Source: Candida dubliniensis CD36
Lineage: Eukaryota > Ascomycota > Pichiomycetes > Serinales > Debaryomycetaceae
NCBI RefSeq assembly: GCF_000026945.1
Contig: NC_012866.1
Coordinates: 930,001-994,000, forward strand
DNA: 64,000 nt
Reading direction: 5' to 3'
In this document: one piece after another, positions 19,417 through 29,125 of the stretch
How positions within the stretch are numbered: position 1 is the first letter of the stretch
Layout of the letters: each line of letters starts with the position of its first letter
Made by a program: the position numbers and the translations under genes
The notes under the pieces: model-generated
What the model saw: only the letters and a program-made list of their open reading frames with translations
What the model was told of the DNA's origin: nothing
The model's database searches: none

Positions 19417-20505
19417 ATGGATTTATTACTATCCATTTTTGGAACCTGCTTACCTTGCTTCCCAACGTTATCCTCGCCATCAATTGTAATAAATAACAAC
19501 AAATACCGCATCATCAGACTATTGGGCGAAGGTGGGTTTTCATATGTCTACTTGGTATCTTCTCAAAGTCAATCATCATCTCAATATGCTTTAAAGAAAA
19601 TTCGCTGTCCTTATGGAGTCCAGGATGACAGTTTTAAAAACGCCATCAGGGAAATTAGGAACTATCATCGATTCAAATCACCTTACATTATTTCAACTAT
19701 CGACGAATTAATACAACTGGAAACTGACGGGTCAAAAAGTATTTATATTCTATTGCCATTTTTCCAAAAATCTTTGCAAGATATCATCAATGAGTTGGTT
19801 TTAAACAATTCAAGAATGGACGAATCAGAAATCCTAAGGGTTTTCATTGGGACTTGCCGTGGATTGAAAGTCATGCACAACTACAAAAAAACAGCAACTT
19901 CAACGACACGATTGGATGATGATGAACAAGACGTATTATTACCAACCAGTGAAGATGACGAATATGAGGATTTTACCAACAGCAATGATAATAGCAACAC
20001 TGTCCAGATGCAAGAGTTGGTTCCATTTGCTCATCATGACTTAAAGCCAGCGAATGTAATGTTATCTGCTGAAGGTTTACCAGTACTCTGTGACTTGGGA
20101 TCGTGTTCAAGAGCTAGAATATCTGTTCGCAATCGTCAACAAGCATTGACTGTGCAGGAGTTTGCCCAAGAACACTGCACTTTACCATATAGAGCTCCAG
20201 AGTTGGTTGATGTTGCCACTAATTGTGAAATTACTGAAAAGACAGATATTTGGTCATTAGGATGCTTGTTGTATTGCTGTTGCTTTGGCTATTCTCCATT
20301 TGAGAAACTAGAGATTGAACAAGGAGCAAATTTGAACTTGGCAATCCTACAAGGGAACTACGAAATACCGAAAGGCAATAATGGCTACAATCTAAAATTA
20401 ATGGAATTGATAAAAAAGTGTTTACAATTAAATCCTGACAGTAGACCTGATATAGACGAATTGCTAAATGACGCCTTGGAATTAACAAGACAATTGGGAG
20501 TATAA
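19417..20505 (+). CDS. ENV7: Ser/Thr protein kinase, Env7/STK16 (NAK) family
   Basis: A 362-residue kinase. The N terminus has Cys11 and Cys14 in a FGTCLPCFP context, like the palmitoylation site that anchors yeast Env7 to the vacuole membrane. The Gly-rich loop LGEGGFSYVYLV (about 36-47), ATP-binding Lys60 in ALKKI, and catalytic loop HHDLKPANVM with Asp208 are present. The DFG motif is DLG (226-228) and APE is at 260-262. HHD for HRD is a small variation; DLG is usual in STK16 kinases. An acidic, Asn-rich insert of about 45 residues (158-202) separates the subdomains before the catalytic loop. Env7 acts as a negative regulator of vacuole fusion in yeast. Confidence 0.88.
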   Translation: MDLLLSIFGTCLPCFPTLSSPSIVINNNKYRIIRLLGEGGFSYVYLVSSQSQSSSQYALKKIRCPYGVQDDSFKNAIREIRNYHRFKSPYIISTIDELIQLETDGSKSIYILLPFFQKSLQDIINELVLNNSRMDESEILRVFIGTCRGLKVMHNYKKTATSTTRLDDDEQDVLLPTSEDDEYEDFTNSNDNSNTVQMQELVPFAHHDLKPANVMLSAEGLPVLCDLGSCSRARISVRNRQQALTVQEFAQEHCTLPYRAPELVDVATNCEITEKTDIWSLGCLLYCCCFGYSPFEKLEIEQGANLNLAILQGNYEIPKGNNGYNLKLMELIKKCLQLNPDSRPDIDELLNDALELTRQLGV

Positions 20506-20703
20506 ATAGCACAATGGCGAAAGCAATACCACACATATAGGTAGGATTTTTGTTTTGTATTTTTGGTTGTAGAATGGATTCCCATACATAATTGTTTGTG
20601 CGGTGTTTGCAGTAAACAAAAATACAACACGTAATTCATTGTTTTTTTTTTTTTTTTTTTGAGCAATAACATTTTCCAACATTTCTTTAACTCACTGATT
20701 ACC

Positions 20704-21111
20704 ATGACTTTAACTAAATACCAAAGAGGCGACCATATAGATGGTTGGAACGATTGCCCTGTACCTTTAGCTCATAAAGAACCAGCACAACATGGAAGCC
20801 TCCAACAAGAAATAGACACACACAAGACGATCGATATAATACACAAACTATTCAAATGTAATATCGACTTGCCAGAACGTGAATTAAGACATTATGAAAC
20901 AAAATTAGTCAGCAGTGTCGAGAAAATGTCCAACACCAACATCAATTTCATATATCATATTTGTGAAAGAATTCTACAGTATCAGAGCATGGGTGGCTAC
21001 TCGGATGTGAGGAATGAATTGAAAAACGAAGTTGTTGAATACATGATGGTGCATAAAGGAGTTAGCACTTGGTGTTCACCATTAAAGAAAATAATTACCA
21101 GCATAAATTAG
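20704..21111 (+). CDS. Small SRA1/Sec31-type domain protein
   Basis: A 135-residue protein. Near the N terminus it has DGWNDCPVPL, like the GWNDPP motif at the start of SRA1 and near the Sec31 C terminus. The rest is a helical bundle ending HKGVSTWCSPLKKII, similar in pattern to the end of the SRA1 domain. SRA1 (steroid receptor RNA activator protein) is a cytoplasmic or nuclear protein of poorly known function in fungi. The same fold occurs at the C terminus of COPII coat protein Sec31. At this length it is a stand-alone SRA1 protein. The frame extends 15 codons to a TTG within a T tract; the ATG at 20704 is the first. Confidence 0.6.
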   Translation: MTLTKYQRGDHIDGWNDCPVPLAHKEPAQHGSLQQEIDTHKTIDIIHKLFKCNIDLPERELRHYETKLVSSVEKMSNTNINFIYHICERILQYQSMGGYSDVRNELKNEVVEYMMVHKGVSTWCSPLKKIITSIN

Positions 21112-21259
21112 TAGCCTTATATATGCATATACATTCAAGATATAATCACTTTGCTACTATACATAGATGATAATACACAATGCAAAAAAAAAAAAAAAAA
21201 AAAGAAAGTTGAAACAGAAACCCAAAGCTATTGTAATAGTAAATAAATGAAAAGTTTGA

Positions 21260-22114
21260 TTAGAACTTCTTTCTCTTCCCGATTTGGGCTTGGAACCCAG
21301 TCTTGATTGAAGACACTGATCTGGTAGAACCACATGCCTTACAACTCAAGAAATGTAAACGGTTGGCACTTTCCCTCTTCAACTCGGTATTCATACTCTT
21401 ACAAGTTTTACAAGTGACGTATTCAATGATGTATCTTCTCAAAACAGATTCCATTTGTTTTGGTTGGAATTTACCTTTTAATATCAATCTCTTTTCCCCA
21501 TCAATGGAACCGGTGGTACCCAATTCTGCAAACAAATATTGAATTAAATGTTCTGGGCTTCTTTGCAAAACGGTGGCAATTTCTTGAACATTGGCAAACA
21601 ACGTCTTTTTCGAACCTTCTCTTTGAACTATAGGTGGAGGAATACGGAATTTTGGACCAGATCTATCACCAGCCAATTCAGGATTGTTCTTCTTCAAAAT
21701 GTCAAAGAAACGTGATAACAAGTCTGGATAAGATAATCCAATGGCTGATTGATCGTTTTTGACACTATTGGTAGTTTCTGTATTGTCTTCCACACCTGCC
21801 TCTTCCAATTGTTGCTCGAACTCATTGAGATCCAAGCTTTTAGTGGACTTTTTCTTTTTCTTCTTTAAAGTTAAGTCACCCAATGACGACGATAAGTCTT
21901 CATCTACTGACGGCGACCCTGATTCTTCTGCTGACTTCTTAGACGACGACTTTTTCTTTTTCTTCAATCCAGAAAACAAATCATCAACCGATGCGTCACC
22001 TGGTTGTGGTGTTGATTCCTTGGAATCTGTGTCATCTGCTGCACCCACCGCAGACACAACCTTCTTGGACTTTTTCTTCTTTTTCAAAGTTGGATCAAAA
22101 CCTAAATCAGACAT
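21260..22114 (-). CDS. SUI3: Translation initiation factor eIF2 beta subunit
   Basis: A 284-residue protein with three lysine blocks near the N terminus (about 11-15, 51-55 and 84-89), which bind eIF5 and eIF2B-epsilon. The conserved core begins about residue 125 and contains KFRIPPPIVQREGSKKT. A C-terminal zinc ribbon has Cys235, Cys238, Cys258 and Cys261. eIF2-beta is part of the ternary complex that brings Met-tRNAi to the ribosome and takes part in start-codon selection. Length matches yeast Sui3 (285). A long A tract (about 22181-22199) and an RRPE-like element lie in the promoter. Confidence 0.96.
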   Translation of the reverse strand: MSDLGFDPTLKKKKKSKKVVSAVGAADDTDSKESTPQPGDASVDDLFSGLKKKKKSSSKKSAEESGSPSVDEDLSSSLGDLTLKKKKKKSTKSLDLNEFEQQLEEAGVEDNTETTNSVKNDQSAIGLSYPDLLSRFFDILKKNNPELAGDRSGPKFRIPPPIVQREGSKKTLFANVQEIATVLQRSPEHLIQYLFAELGTTGSIDGEKRLILKGKFQPKQMESVLRRYIIEYVTCKTCKSMNTELKRESANRLHFLSCKACGSTRSVSSIKTGFQAQIGKRKKF

Positions 22115-22211
22115 GTTTTATTAGTTTCTGTTTGCTTTTAAAGGCGTAGTAAGTTTGGTCAGTTGAAAAATTTATTGCCCAAAAAAAAAAAAAAAAAAAC
22201 AAGAAAATATA

Positions 22212-22221
22212 AAAAATTTTC
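22212..22221 (-). promoter_or_regulatory. RRPE-like element upstream of SUI3
   Basis: The plus strand reads AAAAATTTTC, about 100 bases upstream of SUI3. It matches the ribosomal RNA processing element core that controls growth-linked genes, but A/T content makes chance matches likely. Confidence 0.35.
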
Positions 22222-22422
22222 TTTTAGTCATTCTTGCACGTACCTAGGAAAAATGATTGAGGGTCGTGCGAAGACACCAACCATATCAGAGAATTAGAGT
22301 ATGTGAGCCACTCCAAATCTTACTGGTTTTATTTATCATCAATAAGTTATGACTGCGCTCTACATTGTAAACATTGAAGCCGTATTAGTGTCAAGAATTA
22401 GATATATTATTGTATTCCCACT

Positions 22423-23070
22423 CTATTTCTCATCTATGTTCAAGGCTTGTGTTTTTTGTTCTAAAGTATCACCTTCACTGTCTTTGCTGTCCAATCTGGA
22501 CTTAAACACAGCATCCCTGGCCTGATCATCTGCCAATTTACTTTCCTTTCCTGGTTGATAAGTAATTTTCGTTGTTCCTTCTGCTTCGTTTTCTTGCACA
22601 TCAAAAGCATCTTCAGGAGTAAATTTCTTCAAGTACCAATTCTCAACTTCAGTTTGCCCACTCAGCTCGGCTTCATAAATACAATCGTGTCCAGATTTGT
22701 TTTTAATAAATGGGTCTGCATTTACTTCCTCTACCAAGTATTTAACCACTTCCAAATGCCCATTATAAGATGCCCAATGTAATGCGGTGTTTCCGTTCTC
22801 ATTCTTTGCCTCGAGGAGCTGTTTGACATCATCTTTATCTAATAGCAGTATTAAATATTTGACCACTGGTAAATGTCCGTTAGCTGCAGCCATATGTAAT
22901 GGTGTACTTAAAGTGATATCGTCTTTGATTACGGTTAATGTTTTCGGGGTAATCAATTTTTCCAGGTCAAAGATTTCTTGTAATGTTTCTAGGTCCCCCA
23001 CTCTGGAATCGTATATCACCACATCCATTTCCTCTTGAGTCAATTTAGTTATTTCTTTGGTGTCCAGCAT
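22423..23070 (-). CDS. YAR1: Ankyrin-repeat protein Yar1
   Basis: A 215-residue protein with two full ankyrin repeats, seen as STPLHMAAANGHLPVVKYLI and NTALHWASYNGHLEVVKYLV, plus degenerate flanking repeats. This is followed by an acidic C-terminal tail. Yeast Yar1 (200 residues) is the dedicated chaperone of ribosomal protein uS3 (Rps3) and keeps it soluble during import for 40S assembly. Both length and ankyrin arrangement fit. The promoter has a PAC-type GATGAG core, as expected for ribosome biogenesis. It is divergent from RTP1 across 165 bases. Confidence 0.85.
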   Translation of the reverse strand: MLDTKEITKLTQEEMDVVIYDSRVGDLETLQEIFDLEKLITPKTLTVIKDDITLSTPLHMAAANGHLPVVKYLILLLDKDDVKQLLEAKNENGNTALHWASYNGHLEVVKYLVEEVNADPFIKNKSGHDCIYEAELSGQTEVENWYLKKFTPEDAFDVQENEAEGTTKITYQPGKESKLADDQARDAVFKSRLDSKDSEGDTLEQKTQALNIDEK

Positions 23071-23109
23071 TATTGTCGATGTGTGTTTGGCCCTAGAAAG
23101 AGAAGAGGA

Positions 23110-23115
23110 GATGAG
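23110..23115 (+). promoter_or_regulatory. PAC-type GATGAG core between YAR1 and RTP1
   Basis: The sequence GAGATGAGAT, holding the PAC core GATGAG, sits about 40 bases upstream of the YAR1 ATG. The same extended GAGATGAGAT string recurs before UTP18. PAC is the Dot6/Tod6 site of ribosome biogenesis promoters. Confidence 0.45.
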
Positions 23116-23235
23116 ATTGAAATAAATTTACCAGGAAAAAAAAAAAATAAAAATCTACAATTTATGATTACGTAACCACAAATTCTTTATGTTTCTATTT
23201 CCTTTCTTTTTATTTATACACTATTGAATTTGACT

Positions 23236-26139
23236 ATGACACCTCCCAAGATTGAAGAACTTCCAGACGAAGAACCAAACGTAGTAGGGCCACCTAAGAA
23301 GAACCCGTTTGCATTGCGCCCTAAAAAGACAACTATTCAAAGATCTGTTGATGAGGTGTACCCATTACGAAAAGGTCTCAATAAACCTGAGATCAAGAGC
23401 ACCAAACCAATCGATTTGTTATTTGAAAAATTGGAGAATATGTTAGACTTGGACTATGATCAATTGACTATAGATGTTTTGTACGAACGTTTGTTTAAAG
23501 ATAAACCAGAGCCTGATAGTTTAACAAAACGGTATGAAGTTACTGAGCAATTGTTGGATTATTTGCTTGAGATACAGCAATTGTCTATGAATTCCATTAA
23601 ACACGACGATAAAAATCTTATGGCTATTTCGTTGCACGACCTCAAGACATTTAGCAAGTTACTCAACGTCATCATCATACATGGCGTGTACCCCCCTTTG
23701 AATATACTCCGCATAGGCATACAATTTGAGAAAAGGCAACTAAAGAATTTTTCAAACAACAAGAATTTGATCAAGATTGACAAGTTGCCTCTGGCTGATT
23801 TTACGTATTTGGAGAAGCTTTTGACTTTAATTTATACAAAACTTTTACAGGTTCTACTGATAAAATCTGATGTAGCCAGCTTATTATTGAAGGGGACAGG
23901 TTACACTGATTTTTTGGTTGTCGCAATAACATTAATTGTAATTCCTCAGTTTGACTCTAGTGGTATTGACTTTGCCAAAATTGAAAACATAGCATCGACG
24001 TTTGAGTTATACCAGACATATTCGTTGTTGTTAACTACACCATCTCAAGCTATTTTCAAAAAGTTTATAATGTCGCATTTAGGATCACTTCACTATTCAA
24101 GACCAGATGGTATGCTAACACTAATTGAGTTTGTTCTTGGTTTGCGAGATCAAGAGGAAATAAACATTGAAAAGTTTGAAAATGTCGCAAATGTTGTATT
24201 GCAAAAACCAGCCAACATCGACACCAAGAGTTATTTCACGTCAATTGGGAATCAAATGTATGATTTGTTGATTAATATTAACCGACCAACTGTTACTTCG
24301 TGTGTGGCTTATGTTTTGGAAAAATTATGGCTGAGAAACAAATTGGTGGTTAGGGACTTTGTTTTGAAAAGAATATGGGATAATTTCAATCCTCCTCCAA
24401 GAGGTGAAGGCATATTAGTGACTGAAGCTCAGTTGAATAACAATATTAATGTGATATTATCATTAACCAAAAAGGGGTTGGAACCTGATTTATACCAAGC
24501 TGTCATTCAACCTATATTACTACCACTTTGGGCGTACTATCTATTTTTGAAACAAAATGGTAAAGATGTTGGGATTGTATTGAATTTTATGACCAGCTAC
24601 TTTACACTAATGAAGGATTTTGGGGATCTGGGATTGCTAGATATAGCCAAGAATCTACTTTATAAGCATGGAGAAAACTGGAAATATGAGATTGGAGATA
24701 ACGACTTGACCCAAATAGTAGTAAGAAAGCCCGAGTTTTTATCCCAGAGCAAAGAGTCCCAGATCAATAAATTCTTGAATGATTTGGATTTTGCATGTGA
24801 ATCGTTTGTTAAGGTATTGGAGGAGTTGGATGATAGTTTAATTCAACAACTTTTTGTAAAAATCTTGAACAATTGGTTAAACAACGACACCCAGGTTTTG
24901 GGAGATGATGAGAGAGATCCATTTTTAATGCTTCTTGATTTACGTTTATTGGAAAAGATAGGTGAGAAGTTTAAAGAGAATTTGGCAACTAACCCAACTG
25001 ATATGTTGGAATTGGTACAGAGTTTTCTCAGCTCTTATAAGCCAAATAGCCCGGGAAACAAAGAAGCTGATGATGATTCCGACGACGAAATAGATGAAGA
25101 GGGGCTGGAGTTCAATCTGGATCAAACTATAACTATTCTTCTCCAGTTATTGTCAGCCATTATTTCTGAAAACGATATTATCATTGATGACAAAAGTTCT
25201 GAATTATTGTCAAACATCAAAAAAATACTATCCAACTTGAATTCCAAGTTTCAATCTGGCTCACTTAAAAGTTCAGCAAATGCATTATGCACAAGAATTG
25301 AGAATTTGCTATCCAACAATAGTGATACACTTCCTGTGAACGAATCAGAAGCCCAGAAACAAATCTTGCAGCGGGCAATAACCAATTTAAATGACCCATT
25401 AGTGCCTATTAGAGCCCATGGATTATACTTGTTGAGACAATTAATTGAAATGAAAAGCTCAGTAATTACATTGGATTTTGCGATAAATTTGCATCTCGTC
25501 CAATTAAAAGACCCCGAACCATTTATATATCTCAATGTGATCAAGGGACTTGAAACTTTAATTGAATGGAACGAACCACTAGTTTTGCACAATTTGTGCA
25601 GATTGTATTTACAGGATGATGTTGAGTTGGACGAAAAATTAAGAATTGGAGAAGTGATTCTTCGCTATATCCAAAGGGCAGGACAAAAATTCACCGGAGA
25701 TTCTGCTAGATTGATTGTAGAGATGACATTAGCAGTGATTAGAAGAGCGGGCAATAATAGAAAAGACGACAGATTGAGAATGTCGAGTATGTCACTTTTG
25801 GGGACATGTTGCAAAGTCAACCCGTTGGGAATGATTGATAGTTTGGGCTACGCGTTGGATGCAAGTATAGGTATTTTAGAGCTAGAAACCGACAAGGATC
25901 AAGCTATAATAAGACGTGCAGCCATTATGTTGATATATGACTTGATACTAGGAACATCAGAGACTGACAAAGTTGAGTTCCCTCAGCATTACAAGAGCAA
26001 AGTTATAACAGTATTGAAGTATATCGCTGAAACAGATAACGATTTATTAGTCAGAGAACAGGCACAAAAAGTGTTGGCAACAGTTGAAGAGTTGATTGAA
26101 TTAGCCATGGAATTATATAAAGAGGAAAATCAGATATAG
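23236..26139 (+). CDS. RTP1: RNA polymerase II nuclear-import assembly factor Rtp1 (TANGO6 family)
   Basis: A 967-residue all-helical ARM/HEAT-type protein. An acidic block (about 615-640, DDDSDDEIDEEG) separates an N-terminal half from a C-terminal region. The latter contains LNDPLVPIRAHGLYLLRQLI, typical of the RTP1/TANGO6 C-terminal domains. The last third has paired HEAT-like helices. Yeast Rtp1 (YMR185W, about 980 residues) helps cytoplasmic assembly and nuclear import of RNA polymerase II and contacts nucleoporins. Length and domain order match. Several CTG codons occur in this gene and would be read as Ser in the CTG clade. The frame extends 4 codons to a TTG; ATG 23236 is used. Confidence 0.87.
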   Translation: MTPPKIEELPDEEPNVVGPPKKNPFALRPKKTTIQRSVDEVYPLRKGLNKPEIKSTKPIDLLFEKLENMLDLDYDQLTIDVLYERLFKDKPEPDSLTKRYEVTEQLLDYLLEIQQLSMNSIKHDDKNLMAISLHDLKTFSKLLNVIIIHGVYPPLNILRIGIQFEKRQLKNFSNNKNLIKIDKLPLADFTYLEKLLTLIYTKLLQVLLIKSDVASLLLKGTGYTDFLVVAITLIVIPQFDSSGIDFAKIENIASTFELYQTYSLLLTTPSQAIFKKFIMSHLGSLHYSRPDGMLTLIEFVLGLRDQEEINIEKFENVANVVLQKPANIDTKSYFTSIGNQMYDLLININRPTVTSCVAYVLEKLWLRNKLVVRDFVLKRIWDNFNPPPRGEGILVTEAQLNNNINVILSLTKKGLEPDLYQAVIQPILLPLWAYYLFLKQNGKDVGIVLNFMTSYFTLMKDFGDLGLLDIAKNLLYKHGENWKYEIGDNDLTQIVVRKPEFLSQSKESQINKFLNDLDFACESFVKVLEELDDSLIQQLFVKILNNWLNNDTQVLGDDERDPFLMLLDLRLLEKIGEKFKENLATNPTDMLELVQSFLSSYKPNSPGNKEADDDSDDEIDEEGLEFNLDQTITILLQLLSAIISENDIIIDDKSSELLSNIKKILSNLNSKFQSGSLKSSANALCTRIENLLSNNSDTLPVNESEAQKQILQRAITNLNDPLVPIRAHGLYLLRQLIEMKSSVITLDFAINLHLVQLKDPEPFIYLNVIKGLETLIEWNEPLVLHNLCRLYLQDDVELDEKLRIGEVILRYIQRAGQKFTGDSARLIVEMTLAVIRRAGNNRKDDRLRMSSMSLLGTCCKVNPLGMIDSLGYALDASIGILELETDKDQAIIRRAAIMLIYDLILGTSETDKVEFPQHYKSKVITVLKYIAETDNDLLVREQAQKVLATVEELIELAMELYKEENQI

Positions 26140-26487
26140 TCAAGAGTAGGAATAACATTATACTGAAATAAGAAGAAATATCCTCAAGGATATGTACAAA
26201 TGATAGCTCTAGCCAGGAAGCTGTGTCTTCTATAATTGTTGTCAACTAAAGTTCCCCCCACCATAAGTATTGCATCATCGCACTAAAAGAACCACCACAA
26301 TTTCGCACAATCCATATTTATCAGGTATTCTCTCTACCCAGCAAAACCAAGGCAGACTAGCTTTGTTTCTTTCCTTTAATCTACTGTTTTGTTTATTCTT
26401 TTATAAGATATAAAAGCTAGGTTATTTTTCCTTTTTATTTACTGTATGTGCTAGTTGTTGCAATTATTTACAATTTGATGCCACACC
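26140..26487. other. Promoter region of the SOA1-like permease
   Basis: About 350 bases with no gene. A TATA-like TATAAGATATAAAAG lies at about 26401-26415, some 75-85 bases before the ATG. I saw no CACGTG or other sulphur-regulation site. Confidence 0.5.
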
Positions 26488-28143
26488 ATGACTGCTACCA
26501 AATTATCGCGCTCTCTGTCGAGTTCCTCCACCACACCCTTGCTTAAAAAAGATGATTACACAATCACTATAGTACCATCAAACTCGTCTTCTGAAAGAAA
26601 CGAAATCAGAGATAACCCATTTTTGGATCCGAAAGTAGAAGAATATTATCGAGAAGTATACAAAACATCAAAATATGAATGCTATTGTGTCTTTGATCCT
26701 CAGTTTGAATGGGCAAAAGAGGAAGAGGATAATGTCATTAGCAAACTTAATTATAGAGTGGCTTTAGCAGCATGTCTTCTTTTCGTTGGCTTGCAAATCG
26801 ACAGAGGAAATCTTCAACAAGCAATCAGCGATAATATGCTCAATGATCTAGCACTAACAACTAATGAATACAACACGGGCAACACTTTATTCTACAGCTG
26901 TTTCTTATTGGCAGAGGTACCTTCACAGCTAATTTCAAAAAGTTTGGGACCAGATATTTTTATCCCGATCCAAATGTGTGCTTGGTCAGTTGTTGCAATC
27001 AGCCAGGCGGCATTATCAGGGAAGACATCTTTCTATTTGACAAGAGCATTGATCGGGATGTTGGAAGGTGGTTTCATTGCTGACTTGGTACTATGGCTAA
27101 GCTATTTTTTCACCAGTAAAGAATTGCCAATTAGATTATCCTGGTTCTGGACGACTTTAGCGATAGTTCAAATTTGTTCTTCATTGTTAGCATGTGGTAT
27201 TTTGAGAATGAGAGGCATTGGTGGGCTAGAAGGGTGGAGATGGTTATTCTTAATTGAAGGTGTAATCACTTTTTTCATTGGAGTTTCAGCATTTTATTTA
27301 ATGGTACCTTCAGCAGTTGAGACAAAGAACTGGATGCACCCAAAGGGTTGGTTTAGTGACCGTGAAGAGAAAATTGTTGTTAACCGAATCTTGCGTGATG
27401 ATCCGACAAAGGGATCAATGAATAACAGACAAGCACTTAGTGTCAAGGAATTAGGGGCTAGTTTGATGGACTATAATCTTTGGCCAATTTTTGCTCTTGG
27501 ACTTATCGCGTATATTGGGAAATCAACTATGGGGACATACTTTACGTTAATCAACAAGGAGTTGGGGTTTTCAACATTCGAAACAAATTTATTAGCCATA
27601 CCGCCATCTATTTTGCATATTTCGTTTTTATTGGGAATTACTTGGTTATCTGAGAAAACAAACGAGAGATCTTTGGTGTGTTTGATAGCCCCATTATACG
27701 CAATTCCACTAATAGCAGTCATTAGATGGTGGCGTGGATCAGGTAAGCAGGTGTGGGCAACATGGATGTTATCGACTTTATTTTTAGGACAACCATATAT
27801 CCATGCAATATGTGTTGCATGGGTTTCACGTAATTCAAACTCTGTGGGGTCAAGATCAATATGTTCTGCACTATACAATATGTTTGTTCAAATGGGGGCG
27901 ATAATTGGTCTGAACATTTATCAAGAAGACGATTTCCCATTGTATAAAAAGGGGAATACCATAATATTCTTGATTGAAATGCTGCTAATCCCGTTGTTAT
28001 TGCTTACAAAAGCATTTTATATTTGGAAGAATATGCAAAAAAGTAAAATCTGGAATAAGATGACTGAGGAGGAAAGGGAGTATTACCGCAAACACAGCAC
28101 TGACAGTGGCAACAAAAGGTTAGATTTTGTATTTGAACATTAA
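26488..28143 (+). CDS. MFS permease of the allantoate/anion family, Soa1-like (sulphonate/sulphate transporter)
   Basis: A 551-residue integral membrane protein with about 12 predicted membrane segments between residues 90 and 520 and long cytosolic ends. Family features include ALIGMLEGGFIADLVLWLSY, the GWRWLFLIEG signature of the anion:cation symporter (DAL5-type) family, and VNRILRDDPTKGSMNNRQ. The spacing and these motifs closely follow yeast Soa1 (YIL166C), which takes up sulphonates, sulphate, sulphite and thiosulphate, and the C terminus (RLDFVFEH) matches Soa1's RLDYRFIH. CTG-clade yeasts have several DAL5-type permeases, so substrate choice is inferred. It is a stand-alone gene near the cysteine synthase-like gene only in the broad sense (9 kb away). 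Confidence 0.72.
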   Translation: MTATKLSRSLSSSSTTPLLKKDDYTITIVPSNSSSERNEIRDNPFLDPKVEEYYREVYKTSKYECYCVFDPQFEWAKEEEDNVISKLNYRVALAACLLFVGLQIDRGNLQQAISDNMLNDLALTTNEYNTGNTLFYSCFLLAEVPSQLISKSLGPDIFIPIQMCAWSVVAISQAALSGKTSFYLTRALIGMLEGGFIADLVLWLSYFFTSKELPIRLSWFWTTLAIVQICSSLLACGILRMRGIGGLEGWRWLFLIEGVITFFIGVSAFYLMVPSAVETKNWMHPKGWFSDREEKIVVNRILRDDPTKGSMNNRQALSVKELGASLMDYNLWPIFALGLIAYIGKSTMGTYFTLINKELGFSTFETNLLAIPPSILHISFLLGITWLSEKTNERSLVCLIAPLYAIPLIAVIRWWRGSGKQVWATWMLSTLFLGQPYIHAICVAWVSRNSNSVGSRSICSALYNMFVQMGAIIGLNIYQEDDFPLYKKGNTIIFLIEMLLIPLLLLTKAFYIWKNMQKSKIWNKMTEEEREYYRKHSTDSGNKRLDFVFEH

Positions 28144-28299
28144 TGATAATGTTGGATATGCAATATTTGATTTGTAGGTCTTTATCTTCTGTTTGTAGAA
28201 GTAGTGAACAAACTTTTTGTTGGGCGAAAAGTTGTAACAAAGTAACGCGCGGATTTCTTTTCATCTCTTGTCATATAACCAATAATTGAAACACTAACG

Positions 28300-29125
28300 A
28301 TGAACAACCTCAATGGTATGTGCCAACCTCTTTATTACCTCCTCCCCTCCCCCCCAACTATACAACTAACAAGTGATAGACCTTTTTGCGCAGATTGTAT
28401 CATGTAATGATAAATTGGAATTGCACAAGATCCAAACTGAGCTTGAGGATGTGACCAAGAAAACAACAGAACCAGATCAACCTGCCTATATTCAGAAACT
28501 AGCTACAGATAAACTTAAAATATTGAATAATCTTCTACAATCAAAACAAAACCAGCTAAGCAAAAAAAGATTTGAATTCAAGGGAGAGCCGGTACCACCT
28601 ATATCAAACTCATTGGTGGTTAATGACCAGACAGTTCCTGACACATCCAAATCAATTCAAAAAGTTGATAATCAGATTTTTGAAATATCACTGAATGAGC
28701 ATATGGTAGTTGATTGTTTTAGCAATTCTTACTTACAAACTACAAATGAGATACCATCCATCCATCTTAAAAGTGGTAATAGATCCATATGCAAGTTAAC
28801 AGTCCAAGGTCCAGTGTTTATTCATGATGTTGAAAATAGTATACTAATTTTATCATGTCACCAAGCAAGACTACACAATATTCACAACTCATTAGTGGTT
28901 ATGGAATCTGTGCAGAATAATCGAATTATTATTGAAAACTGCAATCAAATAAAAGTCAATTCTGGATTTGAAATTGACGATTTCAATTTTCCGACGAAGG
29001 AAATAAAAAATCCCCATTTTGAAGTTTTAATGAGAGAGAAATCAAATGAAGTGTTGGCTGCAGTGGGAAGAATTGCACAAACAGGCGATATTGAAACCGT
29101 TATCAATAAGTACATTGAAAACTGA
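28300..29125 (+). CDS. CIN2: Tubulin-folding cofactor C (two exons)
   Basis: The unspliced open frame (28373 on) has no ATG at its start. Joining exon 28300-28315 (ATG plus four codons and one base) to exon 28380-29125 gives a 253-residue protein starting MNNLNDLFAQIVSC. The protein has an N-terminal helical region and a C-terminal C-CAP/TBCC beta-helix domain (about 130-220), including PVFIHDVENSILILSCHQARLHN. Cofactor C stimulates GTP hydrolysis by beta-tubulin in the cofactor complex that releases folded tubulin dimers. The yeast CIN2 gene also has a 5' intron. Coordinates span both exons and the intron. The 3' splice site is fixed by frame: the other nearby AG would give a stop after a few codons. 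Confidence 0.8.
28316..28379 (+). other. Spliceosomal intron of CIN2 (64 bases)
   Basis: It begins GTATGT and has a branch-point-like ACTAAC at 28365-28370, preceded by a pyrimidine-rich stretch (about 28338-28358). It ends in TAG at 28377-28379. Removal places the ATG at 28300 in frame with the cofactor C domain. Without removal the ORF from 28300 stops before the domain. Confidence 0.8.
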
